Positions 27,531 through 35,606 are shown, numbered from the stretch's first letter. The stretch is DNA of 64,000 nucleotides from GCA-2705995 sp048267965 (GCA_048267965.1 JBLWWK010000003.1:124001-188000), one strand, 5' to 3'. Numbers and translations are program-made. Notes: a model not told the origin generated them from the sequence alone.

Positions 27531-29132
27531 ATGAGAGCAGCTCAGTACTTTTCGTGTATATTACTGATATTTTTAAGTTTTCAACTCACAGCGCAAACTT
27601 CTGATACCGCGCAAGTCCAAAAAGAAGAAATCACCTTCAGTCAAAGAATCGATCAAGTAGTGCAGCCAGCCGTAGATGGTTTGTCGGCCGTTCTATTTTG
27701 GGATCCTTTTCAAGCCATCGGAATTTACGACCCAGTTGTTTATAAAGAAGACGGAACACCAGTACTGGGCGAAGATGGAAAACCCATAGAAAAGAAAATA
27801 CCACTCATTGTTGTTTGGCTAGTAACCGGGGCCTTATTTTTCACCTTCCGCATGGGGTTTGTCAATATTCGAGGTATTCCACATGCTATTGATTTAGTAA
27901 GGGGTAGATACGATAATCCTGACGATGAAGGTGAAGTTACCCATTTTCAAGCCCTCACCACAGCGCTTTCGGCTACAGTTGGTCTCGGAAATATTGCTGG
28001 GGTAGCAGTAGCCATTAACGAAGGTGGAGCAGGAGCTATGTTTTGGTTAATGATTGCCGGTTTCTTAGGTATGTCGGCAAAATTTGTGGAATGTACATTA
28101 GGGGTGAAATACAGAATAATTAAAGACGGTTCGGTCTCAGGTGGCCCCATGTATTATTTAACCACTGCCTTAAAAAATAAAGGAATGGGAGGCTTGGGGA
28201 AAGTCTTGGCCGTACTCTTTTCTATACTTTGCGTGGGCGGTTCTTTCGGTGGTGGAAATATGTTTCAAGCCAATCAAGCTTTTGCACAAGTTTCAGGTGA
28301 GTGGACAGCCATTCAAGATCACGGTGCTCTTTTTGGTGTTGTATTAGCAGTTCTTGTAGGTGTGGTAATTATCGGAGGTATCAAAAGCATTGCTAAGGTT
28401 ACCGATAAGATTGTACCCGTGATGGTTGGTGTTTACGTAATTACAGCATTGGTGATTATTTTCATGCATTACGATCGAATAGACGATGCTTTTGCTCGTA
28501 TTTTTATGGGAGCATTTGATCCTGGAGCATTAAAAGGAGGTTTTATTGGTGTTTTGGTGATAGGGTTTCAACGAGCAGCTTTTTCAAACGAAGCTGGAGT
28601 TGGTTCGTCTTCCATAGCTCACTCAGCCTCTAAAACAAGTCATCCCATCAGCGAAGGTTTAGTAGCCCTTATAGAACCTTTTGTAGATACTATTTTGGTG
28701 TGCACAATGACAGCCTTAGTCATCATTTTTACAGGTTTTGCAGATGGCGAATCGGTACTGAGCGGTTCAGAACTTACCGCAGAAGCCTTTTCAAGTATTT
28801 TCCCTTGGTTTAGGTATGTGCTTATTGTCGCCATCTTATTATTTGCTTTTTCAACCATGATTTCGTGGTCGTATTACGGTCTAAAAAGTTGGACCTTTTT
28901 ATTCGGCCACAGCAAAGCTTCAGAGTTGTCGTATAAATTCATCTTCCTTTTATTTATTGTAGTAGGAGCCGCTTCTAGCTTAGGTGCAGTACTCGACTTC
29001 TCAGATATGATGATTCTCGGTATGGCCTTTCCTAATATTTTAGGATTGTACTTGTTATCTGGCGAGGTAGGAACCGATTTGAAAGCCTATTTTAAGAAAT
29101 TGAAAGCTGGAGAAATTAAACGCTTTAAATAA
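27531..29132 (+). CDS. Alanine/glycine:cation symporter (AGCS family)
   Basis: A sodium- or proton-coupled amino-acid uptake protein in the inner membrane. About ten membrane segments follow a 90-residue N-terminal region. Family signatures are FQALTTALSATVGLGNIAGV and KFVECTLGVKYR, and GGPMYYL lies after the third helix. The first 22 residues (MRAAQYFSCILLIFLSFQLTAQ) look like a cleavable signal, followed by a periplasmic charged stretch before the first core helix (about 88). Such an extension is absent from Gram-positive AlsT. The substrate, alanine or glycine, is inferred from the family. Confidence 0.92.
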   Translation: MRAAQYFSCILLIFLSFQLTAQTSDTAQVQKEEITFSQRIDQVVQPAVDGLSAVLFWDPFQAIGIYDPVVYKEDGTPVLGEDGKPIEKKIPLIVVWLVTGALFFTFRMGFVNIRGIPHAIDLVRGRYDNPDDEGEVTHFQALTTALSATVGLGNIAGVAVAINEGGAGAMFWLMIAGFLGMSAKFVECTLGVKYRIIKDGSVSGGPMYYLTTALKNKGMGGLGKVLAVLFSILCVGGSFGGGNMFQANQAFAQVSGEWTAIQDHGALFGVVLAVLVGVVIIGGIKSIAKVTDKIVPVMVGVYVITALVIIFMHYDRIDDAFARIFMGAFDPGALKGGFIGVLVIGFQRAAFSNEAGVGSSSIAHSASKTSHPISEGLVALIEPFVDTILVCTMTALVIIFTGFADGESVLSGSELTAEAFSSIFPWFRYVLIVAILLFAFSTMISWSYYGLKSWTFLFGHSKASELSYKFIFLLFIVVGAASSLGAVLDFSDMMILGMAFPNILGLYLLSGEVGTDLKAYFKKLKAGEIKRFK

Positions 29133-29152
29133 CAGATTTACTCGAATAGATG

Positions 29153-29185
29153 AAAAGCCAGAGAATTGATTCTCTGGCTTTTTTT
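29153..29185 (+). terminator. Rho-independent terminator after the AGCS symporter
   Basis: AAAAGCCAGAGAA pairs with TTCTCTGGCTTTT around TTGA, then a T run. Confidence 0.92.
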
Positions 29186-29196
29186 ATCTTTAAGAA

Positions 29197-30132
29197 ATGA
29201 GGGAAAACTGGAAAGATGCCTTTTCCTTCAACCACAAGGAGCGAAAAGGTGTCGCGGTGCTGCTTACGGGCATCGTTTTAGTAATAATACTAGATCAGGT
29301 TTGGCCTATAGTTATACCACCTAAAAAACTTGACATTACGGTTACAACTATACCACAACATGATACCGTGGTTCAAAATCAGTTTGAGCCAGAGAAAACA
29401 CTAAAAGATGGTGAAAAGATGACTTTCCCCATTTTTCGATTCGATTTAAACACCGTTTCAAAAAGTGAGTTGCAAGAGATGGGGTTTAAAACCTATCAAA
29501 TTAAAATGCTGCTTAATTACCGAGAAGCTGGAGGTGTGTTTTATGCAAGAGAAGAATTTCGAAAACTCTACTTCGTAAACGATTCTATCTATAATCGATT
29601 TGAAAAGGTAATTTCAATTGAAAAAGTTCAAAAACAGGGAGAAACGGTTCCTACCGAAACCGAGAAGAAAGAAGAAACTCTCACGGCTCAAAAATTAGAG
29701 AAAGTAAAAGTTCGCAAGAAGAAAAAGCCTTTGTTTACAGTTGCTATGAACCAAAGTGATACCTCTGAATGGAAACGATTTTATGGCATTGGTTCAGGAT
29801 ACTCGAATAGAATTGTAAAGTACAGAAATAAGTTAGGTGGTTTTATTAGAAAAGAACAACTGCTAGAAGTTTATGGAATAGACACCAACCTCTACCAACG
29901 TATTGAACCACAATTAGAAGTAGATGTATCTTTTGTTCGAAAAATGAACCTAAATACCGTGAGTACTACACGTTTATCGAGGCATCCTTATATTACTTGG
30001 AACATGGCGCGATTGATTACAGACAGCAGAGTTCAAGATGGCTTGTTTGAAGATACAGAAGACCTACTTACTCGAGGCTTGCTAAATGAGGTATTATACA
30101 TTAAAATTGTAGGATATTTAGAAGTTTATTAG
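29197..30132 (+). CDS. Helix-hairpin-helix domain protein (ComEA-like repeats)
   Basis: 311 residues. A membrane anchor at about 19-36 (GVAVLLTGIVLVIILDQVWP) comes first, then repeated helix-hairpin-helix units of the ComEA/DUF655 type. The units are recognisable by FDLNTVSKSELQEMGFKTYQ, the FYGIGSGYSNRIVKYRNKLG region and MNLNTVSTTRLSRHPYITWN. A basic linker (KVRKKKKP) lies between them. Such proteins bind DNA non-specifically. In competent bacteria ComEA receives incoming DNA in the periplasm. The orientation here (N-in anchor, periplasmic HhH) would allow that role, but no com genes are adjacent, so it is only a possibility. It follows the symporter terminator directly. Confidence 0.8.
   Translation: MRENWKDAFSFNHKERKGVAVLLTGIVLVIILDQVWPIVIPPKKLDITVTTIPQHDTVVQNQFEPEKTLKDGEKMTFPIFRFDLNTVSKSELQEMGFKTYQIKMLLNYREAGGVFYAREEFRKLYFVNDSIYNRFEKVISIEKVQKQGETVPTETEKKEETLTAQKLEKVKVRKKKKPLFTVAMNQSDTSEWKRFYGIGSGYSNRIVKYRNKLGGFIRKEQLLEVYGIDTNLYQRIEPQLEVDVSFVRKMNLNTVSTTRLSRHPYITWNMARLITDSRVQDGLFEDTEDLLTRGLLNEVLYIKIVGYLEVY
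29645..29656 (+). repeat. Full 12-base CGGTTCCTACCG element
   Basis: Exact full-length inverted-arm copy in the helix-hairpin-helix gene (read as Val-Pro-Thr). Confidence 0.6.
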
Positions 30133-30183
30133 TTGAGAACAATTCAACCAAAAAAATAGTTAAGGTAACAAACAGCACAATCA

Positions 30184-31323
30184 ATGACATTTAACGAAAC
30201 AGAAAACCAAAAGATGGTGGCCGATATGGCACGTACTTTTGCTGAGAAAGAGATTCGACCAAAATTTATGGAATGGGACGAGTCTCAAGAATTTCCTAAA
30301 GATCTTATGCACAAGATGGGAGAATTAGGGCTTTTAGGAGTTTTAGTTCCTCAAGAGTACGGTGGAGCTGGTTTAGGCTACTTTGAATATGTTTCTGCTA
30401 TTCAAGAAATTGCCAAAGTTTGTGGTTCTGTTGGTTTGTCTATGGCTGCTCACAATTCTCTTTGTACAGGTCACATTTTGCAGTTTGGTAACGAAGAGCA
30501 AAAGAAAAAGTACCTACCTAAATTAGCTACAGGCGAATGGATTGGTGCTTGGGGTTTAACAGAAGCAAATACAGGTTCTGATGCCATGAGAATGAAATGT
30601 GTGGCAGAAAAAGATGGAAACGAGTGGGTGCTTAATGGTGCTAAAAACTGGATTACTCATGGTATTTCAGGAGACGTTGCTGTTGTTCTTGCTAGAACGG
30701 GAGATTTGTTAGATAGCCACGGAATTACTGCTTTTATTGTAGAACGTGGAACTCCAGGTTTTACAGGAGGTAAGAAAGAAGATAAATTAGGGATGCGTGC
30801 ATCAGAAACCGCTGAGATGATTTTTGATAATTGTCGTGTTCCTGAAGAAAACATTCTAGGAAACGTGGGAGATGGATTTGTTCAAGCCATGAAAATCTTA
30901 GACGGTGGTAGAATTTCTATTGCAGCTCTTTCTTTGGGTATTGCTAAAGGTGCTTACGAAGCAGCTAAAAAATATTCGAAAGAACGTGAGCAGTTTGGTC
31001 AACCAATTGCCAACTTCCAAGCAATTGCATTTAAGTTAGCAGATATGGCAACTGAAATTGAGGCGGCAGAATTACTTACCCTTCAAGCAGCAGATTTAAA
31101 AAACAGAGGAGAAAAACTTACCAAAGAATCAGCTTTTGCTAAGTATTATGCTTCAGAAGTGGCAGTAAGATGTGCTACCGAAGCCGTTCAGATTTTTGGT
31201 GGTTACGGATACACGAAAGATTTCCCAGCAGAGAAATTCTACAGAGATTCAAAGCTCTGTACAATAGGTGAAGGAACCTCTGAAATTCAAAAATTGGTAA
31301 TTTCTAGAGAAATATTAAAATAA
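30184..31323 (+). CDS. Acyl-CoA dehydrogenase
   Basis: FAD-dependent alpha,beta-dehydrogenation of acyl-CoA in beta-oxidation or branched-chain amino-acid breakdown, passing electrons to ETF. Its 379 residues have the three-domain plan. Landmarks are GEWIGAWGLTEANTGSDA (FAD and substrate), REQFGQPIANFQAIAFKLAD, and IFGGYGYTKDFPAEKFYRD followed by GEGTSEIQ, whose Glu is the catalytic base of short/medium-chain members. Chain length cannot be told from context. It starts 51 bases after the previous gene, without an obvious promoter. Confidence 0.93.
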   Translation: MTFNETENQKMVADMARTFAEKEIRPKFMEWDESQEFPKDLMHKMGELGLLGVLVPQEYGGAGLGYFEYVSAIQEIAKVCGSVGLSMAAHNSLCTGHILQFGNEEQKKKYLPKLATGEWIGAWGLTEANTGSDAMRMKCVAEKDGNEWVLNGAKNWITHGISGDVAVVLARTGDLLDSHGITAFIVERGTPGFTGGKKEDKLGMRASETAEMIFDNCRVPEENILGNVGDGFVQAMKILDGGRISIAALSLGIAKGAYEAAKKYSKEREQFGQPIANFQAIAFKLADMATEIEAAELLTLQAADLKNRGEKLTKESAFAKYYASEVAVRCATEAVQIFGGYGYTKDFPAEKFYRDSKLCTIGEGTSEIQKLVISREILK

Positions 31324-31326
31324 TTC

Positions 31327-31356
31327 TTGTTCAATAAGTTGCATTTTTTACATTTG
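31327..31356 (+). promoter_or_regulatory. rpsU promoter (-33 TTG, 19 bases, -7 TACATTTG)
   Basis: TTG at 31327-31329 and TACATTTG at 31349-31356, followed by CAG, with exactly 19 bases between. This is the full Bacteroidota consensus arrangement. The same layout and spacing occur before the tRNA-tuf operon. Confidence 0.75.
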
Positions 31357-31369
31357 CAGCCTTGAATTT

Positions 31370-31379
31370 AAAGGAGGTG
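31370..31379 (+). promoter_or_regulatory. Extended Shine-Dalgarno of rpsU
   Basis: AAAGGAGGTG is complementary to the complete bacterial anti-SD core and lies 9 bases (from GGAGGT) before the rpsU ATG. In Bacteroidota, bS21 helps hide the anti-SD and rpsU is reported to retain a strong SD as an autoregulatory signal. This sequence fits that model. Confidence 0.85.
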
Positions 31380-31387
31380 TATAAAAC

Positions 31388-31579
31388 ATGTTAATTATTC
31401 CAGTAAAAGAAGGTGAGTCTATCGAAAGAGCACTCAAGAAGTACAAGAAGAAATTCGAAAAGACAGGTGTTGTCAAAGAACTAAGAAACAGACAACGCTT
31501 TACAAAACCTTCTGTGGTTAAAAGAGAAGAGAGGTTAAAAGCAATCTACAAGCAGCATTTAAGATCTGAAGAAGATTAA
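31388..31579 (+). CDS. rpsU: 30S ribosomal protein bS21
   Basis: A 63-residue basic ribosomal protein (LIIPVKEGESIERALKKYK). bS21 sits next to the 3' end of 16S rRNA and, in Bacteroidota, takes part in sequestering the anti-SD. The gene has a consensus promoter, an exceptionally strong SD and its own terminator. Its expression is therefore likely set by bS21 supply (established for relatives, inferred here). It begins the block rpsU-xer-hpf-tRNA-tuf. Confidence 0.95.
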   Translation: MLIIPVKEGESIERALKKYKKKFEKTGVVKELRNRQRFTKPSVVKREERLKAIYKQHLRSEED

Positions 31580-31602
31580 TTAACTTGTCTTAACAATAAA
31601 GT

Positions 31603-31637
31603 AAAAAAAGCTACTCGTAATCGAGTGGCTTTTTTTA
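31603..31637 (+). terminator. Rho-independent terminator after rpsU
   Basis: Seven A then GCTACTCG pairs with CGAGTGGC followed by seven T, around a TAAT loop. Confidence 0.92.
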
Positions 31638-31661
31638 TTTTTATGCTTCTAGTAAGCAAGA

Positions 31662-32558
31662 ATGGTAGAGCAAGAATTTCTTCAGTACTTGAGGTTCGAA
31701 AAGAGAAGTTCTCTTCATACAATCACTTCGTATGAAAGAGATATAGCTGATTTTAAAGAGTTTTTGTCACATACATTTGATACAGACGATTTAAAAGAAG
31801 TGAATCAGCAGATGCTTCGTTCGTTTATTGTTTACTTATTAGATACCAAAGGGCTTTCATCTACAAGTGTAAATCGTAAAATTTCAGCCCTTAAGTCAAT
31901 GTACAAGTTGGCTAAAGTAAGAGGTGTTCTCGATCACAATCCTACTTCTAAAATTGTTGCTCCTAAAAAAAGTAAACGTCTTCCAGAATTTGCCGAACAG
32001 AAAGACATTCTTCACCTTTTAAATTCAGAAGAGTTTTATTCAGAAGGATATCAAGGAACGTTAGAAAAAACAGTAATTAGTCTTTTCTACCAAACTGGAA
32101 TGCGTTTATCTGAGTTAATTCAACTCACTAACCATTCTTTCGATTTTGAAAATGGCTATGTAAAGGTATTTGGTAAAAGAAGTAAAGAGAGAATATTGCC
32201 CCTTTCTAAAGCTGTTTTAACAGATTTAAAGAACTACCAAGAGCACCGAGATTACTTAGATGTTAGCTTTGCGGTAGGAACGCAATACTTTTTTTTATCA
32301 GAGCGTCTAGAGCCATTAAAAAATCACGAAGTATATAAAATGGTTTCAAGACTCTTGAAAGAGAGTACTACCTTACAAAAGACAAGTCCACATGTTTTGC
32401 GTCATTCATTTGCAACACACTTACTAAACAACGGTGCCGACTTAAATACAATAAAAGAATTGTTAGGGCATACGAGTTTAGCAGCAACGCAAGTCTATAC
32501 GCACAATTCTTTTGAACAATTAAAACAGATTTATAAACTCGCTCATCCACGAGCATAA
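31662..32558 (+). CDS. Tyrosine recombinase XerC/XerD family
   Basis: A site-specific recombinase of 298 residues with the Xer layout. The SAM-like N-domain (to about 95) comes first, then a catalytic domain holding Arg in FYQTGMRLSELIQL, a Lys in VKVFGKRSKERILPL, HxxR in PHVLRHSFATHLLNNG, the second His in LGHTSLAATQVYTH and the Tyr nucleophile (VYTH). Xer proteins resolve chromosome dimers at dif. No dif site is seen here. The size and position between rpsU and hpf suggest a housekeeping Xer rather than an element-borne integrase, but XerC versus XerD cannot be assigned. It ends 17 bases before hpf. Confidence 0.9.
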   Translation: MVEQEFLQYLRFEKRSSLHTITSYERDIADFKEFLSHTFDTDDLKEVNQQMLRSFIVYLLDTKGLSSTSVNRKISALKSMYKLAKVRGVLDHNPTSKIVAPKKSKRLPEFAEQKDILHLLNSEEFYSEGYQGTLEKTVISLFYQTGMRLSELIQLTNHSFDFENGYVKVFGKRSKERILPLSKAVLTDLKNYQEHRDYLDVSFAVGTQYFFLSERLEPLKNHEVYKMVSRLLKESTTLQKTSPHVLRHSFATHLLNNGADLNTIKELLGHTSLAATQVYTHNSFEQLKQIYKLAHPRA

Positions 32559-32564
32559 CAAAAT

Positions 32565-32570
32565 GGAGGT
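32565..32570 (+). promoter_or_regulatory. Strong Shine-Dalgarno of hpf
   Basis: GGAGGT, five bases before the hpf ATG at 32576. The ATG at 32563 is in another frame and ends quickly. Very few starts in this window carry such a sequence. Confidence 0.75.
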
Positions 32571-32575
32571 TTATT

Positions 32576-32878
32576 ATGAAATTAGACATTCATTCTATTC
32601 ACTTTGATGCAGACGTTAAGTTAACTGACTTTATTCAGAAAAAAGCAGATAAGCTAGATCAATACTACGATGGTATAGTATCCGGAGAAGTTTTTTTACG
32701 ATTAGATAAGTCTGACTCGAAAGAAAATAAGATTGTAGAAATAAAATTAGAAGTTCCGGGTAAAGATTCTTTTGCGAAAAAGCAGGCCAAGACTTTTGAA
32801 GAGGCAACTGACTTATGCACAGAAGCTTTAAGAAGGCAATTAATGAAGTTGAAGACAAGACAAAAAGCCCATCTGTAG
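32576..32878 (+). CDS. hpf: Ribosome hibernation-promoting factor (short HPF/RaiA family)
   Basis: A 100-residue protein that binds the decoding centre of idle 70S ribosomes. Typical segments are LDIHSIHFDADVKLTDFIQKKA at the N-terminus (beta-alpha-beta-beta-beta-alpha fold) and the C-terminal helix with FEEATDLCTEALRRQLMK. It is the short form without the dimerising C-terminal domain. The gene has a strong SD and no terminator is visible before the tRNA promoter. Confidence 0.9.
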   Translation: MKLDIHSIHFDADVKLTDFIQKKADKLDQYYDGIVSGEVFLRLDKSDSKENKIVEIKLEVPGKDSFAKKQAKTFEEATDLCTEALRRQLMKLKTRQKAHL

Positions 32879-32917
32879 GGAACAATGAAAAAAAAGTAAA
32901 ATAGTTTTTCAATATTG

Positions 32918-32948
32918 TTTGCGATATCGAAATACTTGGTTACATTTG
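32918..32948 (+). promoter_or_regulatory. Promoter of the tRNA-tuf operon (-33 TTTG, 19 bases, -7 TACATTTG)
   Basis: TTTG at 32918-32921 and TACATTTG at 32941-32948, followed by CAG, with 19 bases between. This is the best -33/-7 pair in the window, 52 bases before the first tRNA. Confidence 0.8.
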
Positions 32949-32999
32949 CAGTCCTTTTGCAGAAAAGGGTTGCTAAAAGCTCTTTTCAAGGAAAGAGAA

Positions 33000-33073
33000 G
33001 CCGATGTAGCTCAGCTGGCTAGAGCAGCTGATTTGTAATCAGCAGGTCGTGGGTTCGAGTCCCTCCATCGGCT
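33000..33073 (+). tRNA. tRNA-Thr(TGT)
   Basis: Cloverleaf of 74 bases with acceptor GCCGATG/CATCGGC, anticodon stem CTGAT/ATCAG with loop anticodon TGT, and T-arm GTGGGTTCGAGTCCC. CCA is not encoded. Confidence 0.93.
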
Positions 33074-33104
33074 CTGTTCTTTATCATAAGATTTAAAATA
33101 AATT

Positions 33105-33187
33105 GGGGAGATACTCAAGCGGCCAACGAGGACAGACTGTAAATCTGTTGGTGTACACCTTCGCAGGTTCGAATCCTGCTCTCCCCA
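33105..33187 (+). tRNA. tRNA-Tyr(GTA)
   Basis: A class II tRNA of 83 bases with a long variable arm (TTGGTGTACACCTTC). Acceptor GGGGAGA/TCTCCCC, anticodon GTA. Confidence 0.93.
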
Positions 33188-33199
33188 CTTTTGTTTTCA

Positions 33200-33272
33200 G
33201 CGGGAGTAGCTCAGTTGGTAGAGCGACAGCCTTCCAAGCTGTAGGTCGCGAGTTCGAACCTCGTCTCCCGCT
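33200..33272 (+). tRNA. tRNA-Gly(TCC)
   Basis: Cloverleaf of 73 bases with acceptor GCGGGAG/CTCCCGC, anticodon stem ACAGC/GCTGT, anticodon TCC. Confidence 0.93.
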
Positions 33273-33285
33273 CTTTTTAAGTGCA

Positions 33286-33357
<72 letters not shown>

Positions 33358-33437
33358 CTAATTGCGCTTAATGCAGTAGGTTAGTAAACAAGGATAAATT
33401 CAAATAAAAGAAAGACTAATTAAATAATTCTAAAGCT

Positions 33438-34625
33438 ATGGCTAAAGAAACTTTCGATCGCTCAAAACCGCACGTGAATATCGGTACTATCGGTCACGTT
33501 GATCACGGTAAAACTACTTTGACTGCGGCTATTACTACTGTACTTTCAAGCAAAGGTTTTTCTGAAAAGAGAGATTTCGATACTATCGATAACGCTCCTG
33601 AAGAAAAAGAAAGAGGTATTACAATTAACACTTCTCACGTAGAATATACAACTGAACAACGTCACTACGCACACGTTGACTGTCCAGGTCACGCGGATTA
33701 CGTTAAGAATATGATTACTGGTGCTGCTCAGATGGACGGTGCTATCTTAGTAGTTGCTGCTACTGATGGTCCTATGCCACAAACACGTGAGCACATTCTA
33801 CTTGCTCGTCAGGTAAACGTACCAGCTCTTGTTGTGTTCTTAAACAAAGTTGATTTAGTTGATGATGAAGAGCTTTTAGAGCTTGTTGAAATGGAAGTAC
33901 GTGAATTGCTTTCTTTCTACGATTACGATGGTGATAACACACCAATCGTTGCTGGTTCTGCTCTTGGTGCATTAAACGGAGAAGCTGAGTGGGTAGATAA
34001 AGTAATGGAATTAATGGACGCTGTTGATTCTTACATTCCTTTACCTCCACGTGATGTAGATAAAGATTTCTTAATGCCAGTTGAGGATGTATTCTCAATC
34101 ACTGGTCGTGGTACTGTAGCAACGGGTCGTATTGAATCAGGTGTTGCTAACACAGGTGATGAAGTTGATATCATCGGTATGGGTGCTGAGAAATTAAAAT
34201 CTACAGTTACTGGTGTTGAGATGTTCCGTAAGATTCTTGATAGAGGTGAAGCTGGTGATAACGTAGGTATTCTTCTACGTGGTATCGACAAAGCTGATAT
34301 CAGAAGAGGTATGGTAATCTGTAAACCAGGTTCTGTAACTCCTCACACTAAGTTTAAAGCTGAAGTGTATATCTTGAAAAAAGAAGAAGGTGGACGTCAC
34401 ACTCCATTCCATAACAAATACCGTCCTCAGTTTTACTTACGTACAACTGACGTAACTGGAGAGATCGTTCTTGAAGAAGGTCGTGAAATGGTAATGCCAG
34501 GTGATAACTTAACAATTACTGTTGAGTTAATCAACAAGGTAGCATTGAACGTAGGTCTTAAGTTCGCTATCCGTGAAGGTGGTCGTACTGTAGGTGCTGG
34601 ACAGGTTACTGAAATTATTGACTAA
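33438..34625 (+). CDS. tuf: Elongation factor Tu
   Basis: A GTPase that carries aminoacyl-tRNA to the ribosome. G motifs are GHVDHGKTT (residues 19-27), DCPGHADY (about 81-88) and NKVD (about 136). Domains 2 and 3 follow with intact SITGRGTVATGRIESG and RPQFYLRTTDVTG. Its 395 residues are standard. It lies in the tRNA-tuf-secE operon, with no separate promoter seen in the 80 bases after the last tRNA. Codons are strongly biased (GGT, CGT, CTT), as for highly expressed genes. Confidence 0.98.
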   Translation: MAKETFDRSKPHVNIGTIGHVDHGKTTLTAAITTVLSSKGFSEKRDFDTIDNAPEEKERGITINTSHVEYTTEQRHYAHVDCPGHADYVKNMITGAAQMDGAILVVAATDGPMPQTREHILLARQVNVPALVVFLNKVDLVDDEELLELVEMEVRELLSFYDYDGDNTPIVAGSALGALNGEAEWVDKVMELMDAVDSYIPLPPRDVDKDFLMPVEDVFSITGRGTVATGRIESGVANTGDEVDIIGMGAEKLKSTVTGVEMFRKILDRGEAGDNVGILLRGIDKADIRRGMVICKPGSVTPHTKFKAEVYILKKEEGGRHTPFHNKYRPQFYLRTTDVTGEIVLEEGREMVMPGDNLTITVELINKVALNVGLKFAIREGGRTVGAGQVTEIID

Positions 34626-34657
34626 TTTCAACAGTCATTAGCATAGATTAGATAGAA

Positions 34658-34687
34658 AAAGGTGTCCCGCGAAAGTGGGATACCTTT
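34658..34687 (+). other. Perfect stem-loop with GNRA-type loop between tuf and tRNA-Trp
   Basis: AAAGGTGTCCCGC pairs along 13 bases with GTGGGATACCTTT (two G-U) around GAAA. It lacks a T run, so is more likely a processing or partial-termination site than a strong terminator. A second hairpin (TTCTCAC/GTGAGAA, loop TTTT) follows at 34709-34726. Confidence 0.7.
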
Positions 34688-34740
34688 CTGTCTAAATACG
34701 AATATATTTTCTCACTTTTGTGAGAAGCTCATACGAGCAA

Positions 34741-34813
34741 ACGGGTGTAGCTCAATTGGTAGAGCACTGGTCTCCAAAACCAGCGGCTGTGGGTTCGATT
34801 CCTACCGCCCGTG
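34741..34813 (+). tRNA. tRNA-Trp(CCA)
   Basis: Cloverleaf of 73 bases with acceptor ACGGGTG/CGCCCGT, anticodon stem CTGGT/ACCAG, anticodon CCA, and G as discriminator base. It lies 22 bases before secE. Confidence 0.93.
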
Positions 34814-34835
34814 CTACTTAAAGATTAAGATTCAG

Positions 34836-35027
34836 ATGTCTGAAATTAAAAAATACGTTCTTGAGTCTTTTGACGAACTAAAGAATAAAGTTAGTTGGCC
34901 AACTTGGAAAGAATTACAAAGTAGTTCAATCCTAGTATTAGTTGCATCTTTTATCATAGCTATTATGATTTATTTGATGGACTTAGGTTTTGGTCAGTTA
35001 ATGAAGGCGGTTTATAAAACGCTGTAA
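34836..35027 (+). CDS. secE: Preprotein translocase subunit SecE
   Basis: A 63-residue single-span subunit of SecYEG. The conserved amphipathic SecE motif DELKNKVSWPTWKEL is followed by one transmembrane helix (SSILVLVASFIIAIMIYLM). The ATG at 34836 is chosen because the upstream frame runs through tRNA-Trp. nusG starts 15 bases downstream, as in most bacteria. Confidence 0.96.
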   Translation: MSEIKKYVLESFDELKNKVSWPTWKELQSSSILVLVASFIIAIMIYLMDLGFGQLMKAVYKTL

Positions 35028-35042
35028 ACCTTTACTACTGAG

Positions 35043-35606
35043 ATGAGTGATAATACGGATAGTAAGATTAACCGCAAATGGTACGTTGTACGTGCTGTAA
35101 GTGGCAAAGAAAAGAAGGTTAAAGAACAGCTTGAGGTAGAGATTAGTCGTCTTAACATGCAAGATTACGTTGCTCAAGTTCTCATTCCTACAGAAAAAGT
35201 TTATCAGATTAGAAATGGTAAAAAGGTAAGTAAAGAGAGAAATTACTTTCCTGGATATGTTTTAATCGAAGCAGCTTTAACAGGTGAGGTTCCTCACATT
35301 ATTAAAAATATTACAAATGTTATTGGTTTCTTAGGAGAAACAAAGGGAGGTGATCCCGTGCCAATGCGTCAAGCTGAGGTGAATAGAATCCTAGGTAAGG
35401 TTGATGAACTAGCTGATAGCAGCGAGGAAATTAATATTCCTTTTATTGTTGGTGAAACAGTAAAGGTTATTGATGGTCCTTTCAATTCTTTTTCTGGAAT
35501 CATTGAGGAAATTAATGAAGAAAAGAAAAAGTTAAAGGTGATGGTGAAAATTTTTGGAAGAAAAACACCATTAGAGCTTTCTTACATGCAAGTAGAGAAA
35601 GAATAA
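35043..35606 (+). CDS. nusG: Transcription termination/antitermination factor NusG
   Basis: Binds RNA polymerase and couples it to rho or the ribosome. The NGN domain (WYVVRAVSGKEKKVKEQLE) is followed by a C-terminal KOW domain (VGETVKVIDGPFNSFSGII). Its 187 residues are typical. It lies between secE and rplK in the conserved operon. Confidence 0.97.
   Translation: MSDNTDSKINRKWYVVRAVSGKEKKVKEQLEVEISRLNMQDYVAQVLIPTEKVYQIRNGKKVSKERNYFPGYVLIEAALTGEVPHIIKNITNVIGFLGETKGGDPVPMRQAEVNRILGKVDELADSSEEINIPFIVGETVKVIDGPFNSFSGIIEEINEEKKKLKVMVKIFGRKTPLELSYMQVEKE

Noticed and set aside
31662..32558. Integrase of a mobile element
   Set aside because: The gene sits inside a housekeeping block with no attachment-site repeats at the neighbouring tRNAs.
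34662..34835. N-terminal extension of secE
   Set aside because: The extension would translate a hairpin and tRNA-Trp. The ATG at 34836 gives the normal 63-residue SecE.
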